A DNA stretch of 64,000 nt from Streptomyces sp. NBC_01237 (GTDB taxonomy: Bacteria > Actinomycetota > Actinomycetes > Streptomycetales > Streptomycetaceae): NCBI RefSeq assembly GCF_035917275.1, contig NZ_CP108508.1:4402001-4466000 (forward strand), given 5' to 3'. Numbering within the stretch: position 1 is the stretch's first letter; each line of letters begins with the position of its first letter. The notes below the pieces were generated by a model, which searched no databases, was not told the DNA's origin, and was given only the letters and a program-made list of their open reading frames with translations. This document shows, piece after piece, positions 18,265 through 26,819 of the stretch. Made by a program: the position numbers and the translations under genes.

Positions 18265-19965
18265 ATGGCCGCCGAGCTCACCCCCCAGCAGCTGTCCGAG
18301 ACCCACCGGCCCACGCTCGACCAGGCCCTCGACGCGATCCGTACCCGCGCCTACTGGTCCCCGCACCCCGAGCACCCCAAGGCGTACGGCGAGGGCGGCG
18401 CCCCCGGCAGTCTGGGAGCGGCGGAGGGCAAGGCCGCGTTCGACGCGCTGCTGCACACCCGGCTCGACCTCGGCCAGCCGGGCACCGACGGCTGGACCGG
18501 CGGGGAGGTCTCGCCGTACGGGCCGGAGCTGGGCGTCGAGTATCCGCACGCCGACCCGGACGTCCTGCTCCCGGCGATGAAGGCGGGCATGGGCGCCTGG
18601 CGGGCGGCGGGGCCGGAGACCAGGGCCCTGGTCTGTCTGGAGATCCTGTCCCGGATCAGCGCCCGCACCCATGAGCTGGCCCACGCCGTGATGCACACGA
18701 GCGGGCAGGCGTTCATGATGGCGTTCCAGGCGGGCGGCCCGCACGCCCAGGACCGCGGGCTGGAAGCGGTGGCGTACGCCTACGAGGAGCAGATCCGCAC
18801 CCCGCGGACGGCTGACTGGGCCAAGCCGCAGGGCAAGCGCGACCCACTCCGGCTGCACAAGTCGTTCACCGCGGCGGGGCGCGGCATCTCGCTGCTGATC
18901 GGCTGCAACACCTTCCCCACGTGGAACGGCTATCCGGGCCTCTTCGCCTCCCTCGCCACGGGCAACCCGGTCCTGGTCAAGCCGCACCCGCGTGCGGTGC
19001 TCCCGCTGGCGCTCACGGTGCGGCTGGCTCGCGAGGTGCTGACCGAGGCGGGCTTCGACCCGAATCTGGTCGCGCTGGCCGCCGAGCGGCCCGGCGAGGG
19101 CATCGCCAAGAGCCTGGCGGTCCGCCCGGAGATCAAGATCATCGACTACACCGGGTCCACCGCCTTCGGCGACTGGCTGGAGGCCAACGCCCGGCAGGCC
19201 CAGGTCTACACGGAGAAGGCCGGGGTCAACACGATCGTCGTCGACTCCACCGACGACTACAGCGGCATGCTCTCCAACCTGGCCTTCTCGCTCTCCTTGT
19301 ACAGCGGCCAGATGTGCACCACCCCGCAGAATCTGCTGATCCCCCGGGACGGCATCACGACGGACGCCGGAGCCAAGTCCTACGACGACGTCGTCGCCGA
19401 TGTCGCGGCCGCTGTCAGTGGACTCCTCGGCGACGACGCCCGCGCCAACGCGCTTCTCGGCGCCCTGGTCAACCCGGACGTCACAGCCCGTGTCGAGGCT
19501 GCCTCGGACCTGGGCGAGGTGGCCCTGTCCTCCCGGACCCTCGCCAACCCCGACTTCCCCGACGCGACCGTCCGTACGCCGGTCATCGTCAAGCTCGACG
19601 GAAGCAAGCCCGACGACGACGCGGCCTATCTGTCGGAGTGCTTCGGCCCGGTGTCCTTCGCCGTGGCGGTCGCCTCGACGGCGGACGCCCTGGAGCTGCT
19701 GCGCCGCACCGTCCGCGAGAAGGGCGCCATGACGGTCGGCGCCTACACCACGTCTGCGGAGGTGGAGCGTGCGGTGGAGGACGTCTGCTTCGACGAATCG
19801 GCCCAGCTCTCGCTGAACCTGACCGGCGGGGTGTACGTCAACCAGACCGCGGCCTTCTCCGACTTCCACGGTTCGGGCGGCAACCCGGCGGCGAACGCCG
19901 CCCTGTGCGACGGGGCGTTCGTGTCCAACCGCTTCCGTGTACTGGAGGTCCGCCGCCAGGCATGA
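18265..19965 (+). CDS. paaN: phenylacetate degradation protein PaaN (aldehyde dehydrogenase fold)
   Basis: 566 residues, of the actinobacterial PaaN type that lacks the hydratase domain of E. coli PaaZ. It has an N-terminal helical part (LDQALDAIRTRAYWSPHPEHP), an aldehyde dehydrogenase cofactor region (LIGCNTFPTWNGYPGLFASL, DYTGSTAFGDWLE) and the presumed catalytic cysteine in YSGQMCTTPQN. It would oxidise the ring-opened aldehyde or a related intermediate of the phenylacetyl-CoA path. The ATG at 18265 is chosen for a GAGGAG site 10 nt upstream. It is divergent from the TetR regulator and separated from paaABCDE by three unrelated genes. Confidence 0.9.
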   Translation: MAAELTPQQLSETHRPTLDQALDAIRTRAYWSPHPEHPKAYGEGGAPGSLGAAEGKAAFDALLHTRLDLGQPGTDGWTGGEVSPYGPELGVEYPHADPDVLLPAMKAGMGAWRAAGPETRALVCLEILSRISARTHELAHAVMHTSGQAFMMAFQAGGPHAQDRGLEAVAYAYEEQIRTPRTADWAKPQGKRDPLRLHKSFTAAGRGISLLIGCNTFPTWNGYPGLFASLATGNPVLVKPHPRAVLPLALTVRLAREVLTEAGFDPNLVALAAERPGEGIAKSLAVRPEIKIIDYTGSTAFGDWLEANARQAQVYTEKAGVNTIVVDSTDDYSGMLSNLAFSLSLYSGQMCTTPQNLLIPRDGITTDAGAKSYDDVVADVAAAVSGLLGDDARANALLGALVNPDVTARVEAASDLGEVALSSRTLANPDFPDATVRTPVIVKLDGSKPDDDAAYLSECFGPVSFAVAVASTADALELLRRTVREKGAMTVGAYTTSAEVERAVEDVCFDESAQLSLNLTGGVYVNQTAAFSDFHGSGGNPAANAALCDGAFVSNRFRVLEVRRQA

Positions 19966-19986
19966 CCCGTCGGGGACCGGGCCCTC

Positions 19987-20700
19987 TCAGCCGCGTGGAT
20001 CAGGAACGTCCGCGTACCGCTGTACCCAGGCATGCATCGCGATGGCCGCGGCGGCCCCCGCGTTGATCGACCGGGTGGAGCCGAACTGCGCGATCGAGCA
20101 CACCATCGTCGCGTGGTCCCGCGCCTCCTGGGTGAGCCCCGGCCCCTCCTGGCCGAACAGCAGCACGCAGCGCCGCGGCAGCTCGGTCCGCTCCAGCGGT
20201 ACGGCCCCGGGGAGGTTGTCGATCCCGATGATCGGCAGCCCCTCGGAGGCCGCCCACGCGGTCAGATCCGCCGTGTCGGGGTGATGCCGCACATGCTGGT
20301 AGCGGTCGGTGACCATGGCCCCGCGCCGGTTCCAGCGGCGCCGCCCCACGATGTGGATCTCCTTGGCGAGGAAGGCGTTCGCGGTGCGTACGACCGATCC
20401 GATGTTGAAGTCGTGGCCCCAGTTCTCCACGGCCACGTGAAAGTCGTGCCGCCGCAGGTCCAGATCGGCGACGATCGCCTCCCGCGTCCAGTACCGGTAC
20501 TCGTCACCGACATTGCGCCGGTCACCGTGGGCGAGCAGCTCGGGGTCGTATCGCTCGCCCTCGGGCCACGGCAGCGGATGCGGCCCGACGCCGATCTCCG
20601 TCCCGTACCCGTCGTCGTACTGAATCGGTGCCGGTTCCGCGGACGGATCGGGTGCCGCCGCTGCGGGGGGCTCTTCTGTTCTGCCGGTCTCACTGCTCAC
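19987..20700 (-). CDS. SpoU/TrmH family RNA methyltransferase
   Basis: 237 residues. After a disordered Glu/Pro/Ala N-terminus the SPOUT motifs appear: NIGSVVRTANAF (motif 1), LLFGQEGPGLT (motif 2) and GSTRSINAGAAAAIAMHAW (motif 3, knot). It transfers a methyl group from S-adenosylmethionine to the 2'-O of a tRNA or rRNA ribose. The N-terminal arm is unlike classical TrmH, so the target is unsure. The start overlaps the HTTM gene stop (ATGA). The gene is convergent with paaN, 21 bp apart. Confidence 0.9.
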   Translation of the reverse strand: MSSETGRTEEPPAAAAPDPSAEPAPIQYDDGYGTEIGVGPHPLPWPEGERYDPELLAHGDRRNVGDEYRYWTREAIVADLDLRRHDFHVAVENWGHDFNIGSVVRTANAFLAKEIHIVGRRRWNRRGAMVTDRYQHVRHHPDTADLTAWAASEGLPIIGIDNLPGAVPLERTELPRRCVLLFGQEGPGLTQEARDHATMVCSIAQFGSTRSINAGAAAAIAMHAWVQRYADVPDPRG

Positions 20701-22124
20701 CCGACGAGCGTATGGCCCCCACCGGCGCCCTGCTGCGGGGACTCCTCCGTACCGTCGCGGCCCGACCCCTGCTGACCCGGCACCCGCCGCTTGCCCGGAA
20801 CACCGTGAGCACCCGGATCGCCCGGATCGCCCGAGGCACCGGGCAAACCCGTCGCGCCCGAGTCGCCCGGCACACGGGGGAAGCGCGAGAGCAGCCGCTC
20901 ACGGCCGAGCGTCACTCGGCCGCCCAGCCACACCAGGAAGACCGTCGGCAGGAAGACGGCGTCCGCGGCGATCATCGCCATCGAGAAGAACGGCAGCCCG
21001 AGCAGCAGGGCGATGCCCGCGTGCTCGCAGATCATCGCGACCAGCAGGATGTTCTTGACGCGCCGGTTGAACAGCGTGAACGGGAAGGCGACCTGGACGA
21101 TGACCGTGCCGTACGTCAGCACCATCACCATCACACCGCTGGAAGCCAGGATGTCCGACAGGGCGGGCCAGGGCGTGAAGTAGTCCAGTTTGAGGGGGTA
21201 GTAGAGCGCGGTGCCGTCCTGCCAGCGCGACCCCTGGATCTTGTACCAGCCGGCGGTCGCGTAGATCAGACAGACCTCGGCCATGATCACGGCGAGGGTG
21301 GCGTTGTGCGCGAGATTGGCCAGGACGTCGAGCAGGGTGCGCTGCTCACCGTGCGGCGCGTAGCGATTGGCGGCCCACCACGCGGCGCTTCCCAGCCACA
21401 GCACCCACAGGAGGGTCGGCAGCCACCAGGTCCCGCCGAGACCGTCCATCAGCGTGGCGATCAGCAGGACCGGCCCGAGCACCGCCCACAGAACAGGACC
21501 CACCACGTCCCGTGCCGGCGCGAGGCCCCGTGCGGCGCGTGCGACGTTCCGCTCGGCGCGCCTGGCATCCAGCGACCAGACCTGGGCGCAGCGCGTGAGG
21601 ACAAGGTAGATCGCCATCAGGTGGATGACGTTGTCACCGCCGTCACCCATGAAGATGCTGCGGTTCTGCACGGAGAGCACGCCGACCATGAACAGGACGG
21701 ACATGGTCCGGGTGCGCCACCCGAGCAGCAGTGCCGCGGCCGACAGCAGAGTGAGGGCGTACACGGCCTCGAACCAGAGGGCGCTGTCCGACCACATGAG
21801 GACGGAGAAGGCGTCGTTGTTCGCTATGAGCCGGCGGGCCATGTCCCAGCGCCACGGGCTGTCGGGCCCGTAGAGCTCCTGGCGGTGCGGCAGTTCGCGC
21901 AGCAGGAAGAACAGATACGTGGCGGAGAACCCGATCCGGATGACAGCGCTCTGGTACGGGCCGAGGGCCGAGGCGGTGATGCGCTGGATACCGCGGGCGA
22001 GGCCGCTTCCGGGGTTCCGGCGAGGATTCGGGCGGGCAGCGGGCCCGGCGTTCGGGCCGGGGAGGCCGTCGGAGAGGGAGCCGGGCACCGGGCCGGGAGC
22101 ACCGGCCGGGGAGGTTGTCGTCAC
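20697..22124 (-). CDS. HTTM-domain multipass membrane protein with collagen-like tail
   Basis: 475 residues. After about 55 Pro/Gly-rich residues there are about eight membrane helices of the HTTM (horizontally transferred transmembrane, vitamin K-dependent carboxylase-like) family: FSATYLFFLLREL, QNRSIFMGDGGDNVIHLMAIY and YATAGWYKIQGSRWQDGTAL are typical. The C-terminal about 60 residues are hydrophilic and contain about nine Gly-X-Y triplets (GDSGATGLPGASGDPGDPG and on), a short collagen-like stretch. The GTG at 22124 overlaps the DUF5819 gene stop. The enzymatic role of HTTM proteins in bacteria is unproven. Confidence 0.85.
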   Translation of the reverse strand: MTTTSPAGAPGPVPGSLSDGLPGPNAGPAARPNPRRNPGSGLARGIQRITASALGPYQSAVIRIGFSATYLFFLLRELPHRQELYGPDSPWRWDMARRLIANNDAFSVLMWSDSALWFEAVYALTLLSAAALLLGWRTRTMSVLFMVGVLSVQNRSIFMGDGGDNVIHLMAIYLVLTRCAQVWSLDARRAERNVARAARGLAPARDVVGPVLWAVLGPVLLIATLMDGLGGTWWLPTLLWVLWLGSAAWWAANRYAPHGEQRTLLDVLANLAHNATLAVIMAEVCLIYATAGWYKIQGSRWQDGTALYYPLKLDYFTPWPALSDILASSGVMVMVLTYGTVIVQVAFPFTLFNRRVKNILLVAMICEHAGIALLLGLPFFSMAMIAADAVFLPTVFLVWLGGRVTLGRERLLSRFPRVPGDSGATGLPGASGDPGDPGAHGVPGKRRVPGQQGSGRDGTEESPQQGAGGGHTLVG

Positions 22125-23086
22125 TTGTCCGCCTCCTCGCCGCGCGACGCCTGCGGCGCTCCGGCATTTTCGGGGAGATCTTCCGGGGCCACGGTCCACC
22201 ACGGGAGCACCCGGTAGTTCGGCCGGGTGCTGATCTTCTCCTCGCTCCACGGGGGCGGCGTGACGGAGCGGGTCTCGGAACGCACCTGGATGCGCTCGAC
22301 GGTGCCGCCGTAGTCGTGGGCGCCGAGGCGCAGCATCACGATGCGCCGGATGTAGCGCTCGGAGAGATCACCGCGAAGGCCGTTGGGGCGGTTCTCGCTG
22401 TCGTGGGAGTTGACGAAGAAGTCCCAGCCCCGGCGGAGCTCGTTCTGATGCACATGGCTGGGGAAGAGATTGCCGCGTATCTCCTTGCCGTCCTCGCCGG
22501 AGAGGCTCATCCAGGGGGTGGTGCGGCGGCCGTCGGCGCCGACCACCTCGGCCCGCACATGGACGGCGATGTTCTGCTGGAGCGGATTGGGGGCGAACAA
22601 CTTCCAGTTCTGTTCGAACTCCGGGTAGACCCAGTTGTCGACCGCTTCACCATGCTGCTTGGTCAGCGTGTTGGACGGCGCCACGTGCAGGAAGACCATG
22701 GCCACCTGGGCGCAGGCGATCATCCCGATGACGGACAGCGCGACGGCGGCGACGGCCTGGTACCCGAACGAGAGCGCGGCTATGCCTCCACCGGTGGCGC
22801 GGTCGCCGGAGCCGGCAGCGCCGCCCGCCGCGCCCGGCCCGGCGTGCGGCTGGGCGTCCGTCGATGTGCCCGAGGTCAGGTGCGGCCTGCCGGCCGTCGG
22901 AAAGCTCTGCTCCGCGTGTGCGGAAGGGCGCTGCCCGGCATACGCCGAAGCCGGGGGCGAGGCGTCCGCAGAGGCCGGGGGCGAGGCGGGCGCAGAGGTG
23001 TGCGGCTCGGTGTCCGAGTGGCTCACCACCTGCGGCCAGGCGTCCTTTTCCTCGCTGTCGGAGCGCCCACCGTGGTCCGAATCCAT
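22121..23086 (-). CDS. DUF5819 family membrane protein
   Basis: 321 residues from the ATG at 23086 (good gagcgggg site; a GTG at 23125 would add 13 residues). There are about 90 disordered Ala/Ser/Pro/Gly residues with a duplicated PPASADASPPASAYA stretch. One membrane helix follows (AAVALSVIGMIACAQVAMVF), then an extracytoplasmic domain with the DUF5819 hallmarks PEFEQNWKLFAPNP and RIVMLRLG. It is 4-bp overlapped with the HTTM gene; DUF5819 and HTTM proteins commonly occur side by side, so a shared membrane function is likely. The function is unknown. Confidence 0.83.
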   Translation of the reverse strand: MDSDHGGRSDSEEKDAWPQVVSHSDTEPHTSAPASPPASADASPPASAYAGQRPSAHAEQSFPTAGRPHLTSGTSTDAQPHAGPGAAGGAAGSGDRATGGGIAALSFGYQAVAAVALSVIGMIACAQVAMVFLHVAPSNTLTKQHGEAVDNWVYPEFEQNWKLFAPNPLQQNIAVHVRAEVVGADGRRTTPWMSLSGEDGKEIRGNLFPSHVHQNELRRGWDFFVNSHDSENRPNGLRGDLSERYIRRIVMLRLGAHDYGGTVERIQVRSETRSVTPPPWSEEKISTRPNYRVLPWWTVAPEDLPENAGAPQASRGEEADK

Positions 23087-23117
23087 CCCGCCCCGCTCAC
23101 CGTCGATCACCACCGAG

Positions 23118-23126
23118 TTATCCACA
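23118..23126 (+). other. DnaA-box-like 9-mer (TTATCCACA)
   Basis: Identical to the strong E. coli R1 box. It lies between the DUF5819 start and the paaA operator. Confidence 0.4.
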
Positions 23127-23171
23127 GGGTTGACACCCTACGGGCCGCCGACTCACCATTGAAGTCATTGA

Positions 23172-23188
23172 ACCGAACGATCGGTCGG
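23172..23188. promoter_or_regulatory. PaaR-type operator before paaA
   Basis: accgaacgatcggtcgg is the exact inverted copy of 18194-18210. It lies 14 bp upstream of the paaA ATG, so a bound repressor would overlap the ribosome site region and block expression of paaABCDE. Confidence 0.8.
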
Positions 23189-23201
23189 TAGGGAGTCCGG
23201 G

Positions 23202-24284
23202 ATGGCGGCAGTGACTGCGGACCAGAAGACGCAGAGGACGGCAGGCGCGGTGGATACGGCGGACGCGGCCCGCACTGCGGCGTTCGACGCGGCGGTGGCC
23301 GCCGACGACCGGATCGAGCCGCGCGACTGGATGCCGGAGGCGTACCGGGCCTCGCTCGTCCGTCAGATGGCGCAGCACGCCCACTCGGAAATCATCGGCA
23401 TGCAGCCCGAGGCCAACTGGATCACCCGCGCGCCTTCCCTGCGGCGCAAGGCGATCCTGATGGCCAAGGTGCAGGACGAGGCCGGGCACGGGCTGTATCT
23501 CTACAGCGCCGCCGAGACGCTGGGCACGAGCCGCGAGGAGCTGCTCGACAAGCTCCACGCCGGACGTCAGCGCTATTCATCGATCTTCAACTACCCGACG
23601 CTGACCTGGGCGGACGTCGGAGCGATCGGCTGGCTGGTGGACGGCGCGGCGATCACCAACCAGGTGCCGCTCTGCCGCTGCTCGTACGGCCCGTACGCAC
23701 GGGCGATGGTCCGGATCTGCAAGGAGGAGTCCTTCCACCAGCGCCAGGGGTACGAGCTGCTGCTCGCCCTGAGCAGAGGCACCCGGGCCCAGCACGAGAT
23801 GGCGCAGGACGCGGTGAACCGCTGGTGGTGGCCGTCCCTGATGATGTTCGGCCCGCCCGACGACGCGTCGGCCCACTCCGCACAGTCGATGGCCTGGAAG
23901 ATCAAGCGCCACTCCAACGACGAACTGCGCCAGCGCTTCGTGGACATCTGCGTACCGCAGGCCGAGGCACTGGGGCTCGCCCTCCCGGACCCCGACATCC
24001 GGTGGAACGAGGAGCGCGGACAGCACGACTTCGGCGCGATCGACTGGACCGAGTTCCAGGAAGTCCTCAAGGGCAACGGCCCATGCAACGAGCAGCGCCT
24101 CACCCAGCGGCGCACGGCCCATGAGGAAGGTGCGTGGGTCCGGGACGCGGCAGCGGCGTACGCGGCCAAACACCCCGCACGTCCCGCACACCCCGCACCG
24201 AGCCCACAGACCGCACAGGGCGCACAGGGCACACAGGGCACACAGGGCACACAGGGCACACAGCCCGAGGAGGAGACGGCATGA
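23202..24284 (+). CDS. paaA: phenylacetyl-CoA 1,2-epoxidase catalytic subunit PaaA
   Basis: 360 residues. This is the di-iron subunit that epoxidises the aromatic ring of phenylacetyl-CoA. Two E-x-x-H iron motifs are seen: [17 protein letters not shown] (about residues 92-108) and [12 protein letters not shown] (about 175-185). [15 protein letters not shown] and [14 protein letters not shown] are family-typical. The C-terminal tail after about residue 320 is extra, with Ala/His/Pro then GAQ/GTQ repeats from a 9-bp DNA repeat. First gene of paaABCDE; its stop overlaps paaB (ATGA). Confidence 0.96.
   Translation: MAAVTADQKTQRTAGAVDTADAARTAAFDAAVAADDRIEPRDWMPEAYRASLVRQMAQHAHSEIIGMQPEANWITRAPSLRRKAILMAKVQDEAGHGLYLYSAAETLGTSREELLDKLHAGRQRYSSIFNYPTLTWADVGAIGWLVDGAAITNQVPLCRCSYGPYARAMVRICKEESFHQRQGYELLLALSRGTRAQHEMAQDAVNRWWWPSLMMFGPPDDASAHSAQSMAWKIKRHSNDELRQRFVDICVPQAEALGLALPDPDIRWNEERGQHDFGAIDWTEFQEVLKGNGPCNEQRLTQRRTAHEEGAWVRDAAAAYAAKHPARPAHPAPSPQTAQGAQGTQGTQGTQGTQPEEETA
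24214..24258 (+). repeat. 9-bp coding tandem repeat in the paaA tail
   Basis: Five copies of cacagggca (first copy ends cg) encode the repeated Gly-Thr/Ala-Gln tail of PaaA. In-frame length change would not harm the enzyme core. Confidence 0.9.
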
Positions 24285-24571
24285 GCAGCTCGACCGACTG
24301 GCCGCTGTGGGAGGTGTTCGTGCGCTCCCGGCGCGGACTGTCCCACACCCACGCCGGCAGCCTGCACGCGCCGGACGCCGAGATGGCCCTGCGCAACGCA
24401 CGGGACCTGTACACCCGTCGATCGGAGGGCATCTCGATCTGGGTGGTTCCGTCCACCGAGATCACCGCGTCCTCCCCCGACGAGAAGGACTCCTTCTTCG
24501 AACCGGCGGGGGACAAGCCCTACCGGCACCCGACGTTCTACGAGATCCCGGAAGGGGTGAAGCACCTGTGA
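24281..24571 (+). CDS. paaB: phenylacetyl-CoA epoxidase subunit PaaB
   Basis: 96 residues, normal for the family. [33 protein letters not shown] and [11 protein letters not shown] are conserved features. PaaB bridges the PaaAC heterodimers in the monooxygenase complex. It starts inside the end of paaA (ATGA) and its stop overlaps the GTG of paaC. Confidence 0.96.
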   Translation: MSSSTDWPLWEVFVRSRRGLSHTHAGSLHAPDAEMALRNARDLYTRRSEGISIWVVPSTEITASSPDEKDSFFEPAGDKPYRHPTFYEIPEGVKHL

Positions 24572-25269
24572 CCGCGGCCCTCGCCCTGGGCGACGACGCG
24601 CTGGTGCTCTCGCACCGGCTGGGGGAGTGGGCGGGCCATGCTCCCGTGCTGGAGGAGGAAGTGGCCCTCGCCAACATCGCCCTGGACCTCCTGGGGCAGG
24701 CAAGAGTGCTGCTCTCGCTCGTCGGCGACGAGGACGAGCTCGCCTACCTCCGCGAGGAGCGGGCCTTCCGCAATCTCCAGCTGGTCGAGCAGCCGAACGG
24801 CGACTTCGCCCACACCATCGCCCGCCAGCTCTACTTCTCCGTCTACCAGCACCTGCTGTACGGCGAGTTGGCAGCGGGCCGGGGCCCGTTCGCCGACCTT
24901 GCGGCGAAGGCGGTCAAGGAAGTCGCCTACCACCGCGACCACGCCGAGCACTGGGCCCTACGCCTCGGGGACGGCACGGCCGAGAGCCATGAGCGGCTCC
25001 GGACCGGTCTGGACGCGCTGTGGCGGTTCACCGGCGAGATGTTCCAGCCGGTCGAGGGGGTGGACGTCGACTGGCAGGCGCTGCGGACCAGTTGGCTGGA
25101 CGCCATCACCGATGTGGTGGAGCGAGCCACACTGACCGTCCCGACCGGCCCGCAGTCCGGTGCCTGGGCGGCGGGGGCCGGCCGGCAGGGGCTGCACACC
25201 GAGCCGTTCGGCCGGATGATCGCCGAGATGCAGCATCTGCACCGCAGCCATCCGGGGGCGTCATGGTGA
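24568..25269 (+). CDS. paaC: phenylacetyl-CoA epoxidase structural subunit PaaC
   Basis: 233 residues. A ferritin-like helical protein that resembles PaaA but is structural: LSHRLGEWAGHAPVLEEEVALAN, DLLGQARVLLSLVG, KEVAYHRDHAEHWALRLGDGT and the C-terminal MQHLHRSHPGASW. It stabilises PaaA in the AC heterodimer. GTG start, 4-bp overlap with paaB, 7-bp overlap with paaD. Confidence 0.95.
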   Translation: MTAALALGDDALVLSHRLGEWAGHAPVLEEEVALANIALDLLGQARVLLSLVGDEDELAYLREERAFRNLQLVEQPNGDFAHTIARQLYFSVYQHLLYGELAAGRGPFADLAAKAVKEVAYHRDHAEHWALRLGDGTAESHERLRTGLDALWRFTGEMFQPVEGVDVDWQALRTSWLDAITDVVERATLTVPTGPQSGAWAAGAGRQGLHTEPFGRMIAEMQHLHRSHPGASW

Positions 25270-25760
25270 CCGGGACGCGGCTGGAGGAGGAACTGCGGCA
25301 GCTGGCAGGCGCCGTGCCCGACCCGGAGCTGCCGGTCCTGACGCTGGAGGAGCTCGGCGTCATGCGGGGCGTCCAGGTGGACGGGCCGGGCCGGGTGACC
25401 GTGCGGCTCACCCCGACATACACCGGCTGCCCGGCGATCGAGGCCATGTCCGCCGACATCGAACGGGTGCTGCACGACCACGGCGTGCCGGAGGTCTCCG
25501 TGGTCACCGTGCTCGCACCCGCCTGGTCGACGGACGACATCAGTGCCGAGGGACGGCGCAAGCTCGCCGAGTTCGGCATCGCACCACCCCGCTCCCACGG
25601 CGCGGACGGCGGCCCCGTGCCGCTGACGCTCTCGGTGCGCTGCCCGCACTGCGGCTCCACCGATACGGAGCTGCTGAGCCGGTTCTCCTCCACGGCGTGC
25701 AAAGCGCTCCGCCGCTGTGTCGCCTGCCGCGAACCGTTCGACCACTTCAAGGAGTTGTAG
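25263..25760 (+). CDS. paaD: PaaD, iron-sulfur assembly (MIP18/DUF59) protein of the epoxidase
   Basis: 165 residues. The DUF59 domain has DPELPVLTLEELGVMRGV and TYTGCPAIEAM with its conserved cysteine. A C-terminal zinc-ribbon-like part has two C-x2-C pairs (CPHCG and CVAC) and ends REPFDHFKEL. PaaD helps mature the Fe-S protein PaaE or the di-iron centre. It overlaps paaC by 7 bp and abuts paaE directly (tag-atg). Confidence 0.95.
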   Translation: MVTGTRLEEELRQLAGAVPDPELPVLTLEELGVMRGVQVDGPGRVTVRLTPTYTGCPAIEAMSADIERVLHDHGVPEVSVVTVLAPAWSTDDISAEGRRKLAEFGIAPPRSHGADGGPVPLTLSVRCPHCGSTDTELLSRFSSTACKALRRCVACREPFDHFKEL

Positions 25761-26819
25761 ATGTTCCATCCGCTCCGGGTCTGCGCGATCGAACGGATAA
25801 CTGACGATGCGGTGGCCGTCACCTTCGCCGTGCCGGCCGAGCTGCGCGAGACCTTCCGTCACACCCCGGGCCAGCACCTCAATGTGCGCTACACCGTCGA
25901 CGGCGAGGAGATCCGGCGCTCGTACTCGATCTGCGCACCGGCCGCCGAGGCACCGGCCGAACCGGTCCTGCGGGTGGGCATCCGCATGGTCGACGGCGGC
26001 GCGTTCTCCACGTACGCCCTGAAGGAACTGGCCGTCGGGGACGAAGTGCAGGCCATGGCTCCGATGGGCCGCTTCGTGCTGAAGCCGCGCCCCGGCCTGT
26101 TCGCGGCGGTCGTCGGCGGGAGCGGCATCACTCCGGTGCTGTCGATAGCGGCGACGCTGCTGGCACGGGAACCCCTGGCCCGGTTCTGTCTGATCCGCAG
26201 CGACCGGACAGCGGCCTCGATGATGTTCCTCGAAGAGGTGGCCGACCTCAAGGACCGGTATCCGGACCGCTTCCAGCTGGTGACCGCGCTGTCCAGGGAA
26301 GAGCAGTCGGCCGGGCTGCCGTCCGGCCGGCTGGACCGTGAACGGCTCACCGGGCTGTTGCCCGCACTGCTGCCGGTGGCGGACGTGGACGGCTGGTTCC
26401 TGTGCGGTCCGTTCGGTCTGGTCCGGGGGGCGGAGAGCGCACTGCGCGCGCTCGGCGTCGACCGGACCCGGATCCATCAGGAGATCTTCCACGTCGACGA
26501 CGGACCTGCGGCGCCCGCCACGGCCCGGGTCGCCTCGCCCGCCGACAGCACCCTGACGGCGACCCTTCACGGCCGTTCGGGCAGCTGGCCGGTGGAGAAC
26601 GCCGAATCGCTGCTGGAGACGGTGCTGCGCAGCCGGTCGGACGCGCCGTACGCCTGCAAGGGCGGAGTGTGCGGGACCTGTCGGGCCTTCCTCGTCTCGG
26701 GCGAGGTGCGGATGGACCGCAACTTCGCGCTGGAACCGGAGGAGACCGGGGCGGGCTTCGTGCTGGCCTGCCAGTCGCACCCGCTCACGCCGGAGGTGGA
26801 GCTCGACTTCGACCGGTGA
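25761..26819 (+). CDS. paaE: phenylacetyl-CoA epoxidase reductase PaaE
   Basis: 352 residues. The FAD/NADPH reductase part has RRSYSICA (FAD) and GGSGITPVLSIAATLL (NADPH). A C-terminal plant-type [2Fe-2S] ferredoxin carries CKGGVCGTC and a last cysteine in LACQSHP. It passes electrons from NADPH to the PaaAC di-iron site. Last gene of the operon here. No paaG, paaZ, paaJ, paaH or phenylacetate-CoA ligase gene follows in this window, so the rest of the route is elsewhere. Confidence 0.96.
   Translation: MFHPLRVCAIERITDDAVAVTFAVPAELRETFRHTPGQHLNVRYTVDGEEIRRSYSICAPAAEAPAEPVLRVGIRMVDGGAFSTYALKELAVGDEVQAMAPMGRFVLKPRPGLFAAVVGGSGITPVLSIAATLLAREPLARFCLIRSDRTAASMMFLEEVADLKDRYPDRFQLVTALSREEQSAGLPSGRLDRERLTGLLPALLPVADVDGWFLCGPFGLVRGAESALRALGVDRTRIHQEIFHVDDGPAAPATARVASPADSTLTATLHGRSGSWPVENAESLLETVLRSRSDAPYACKGGVCGTCRAFLVSGEVRMDRNFALEPEETGAGFVLACQSHPLTPEVELDFDR

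Noticed and set aside
17551..19869. Long N-terminal extension of the TetR protein (772 aa frame)
   Set aside because: The extension is antisense to paaN; TetR proteins start at the ATG 18141.
20430..20445. parS-like cacgtgaaag in the methyltransferase gene
   Set aside because: One half matches, the other (ggc) does not; inside a conserved coding region.
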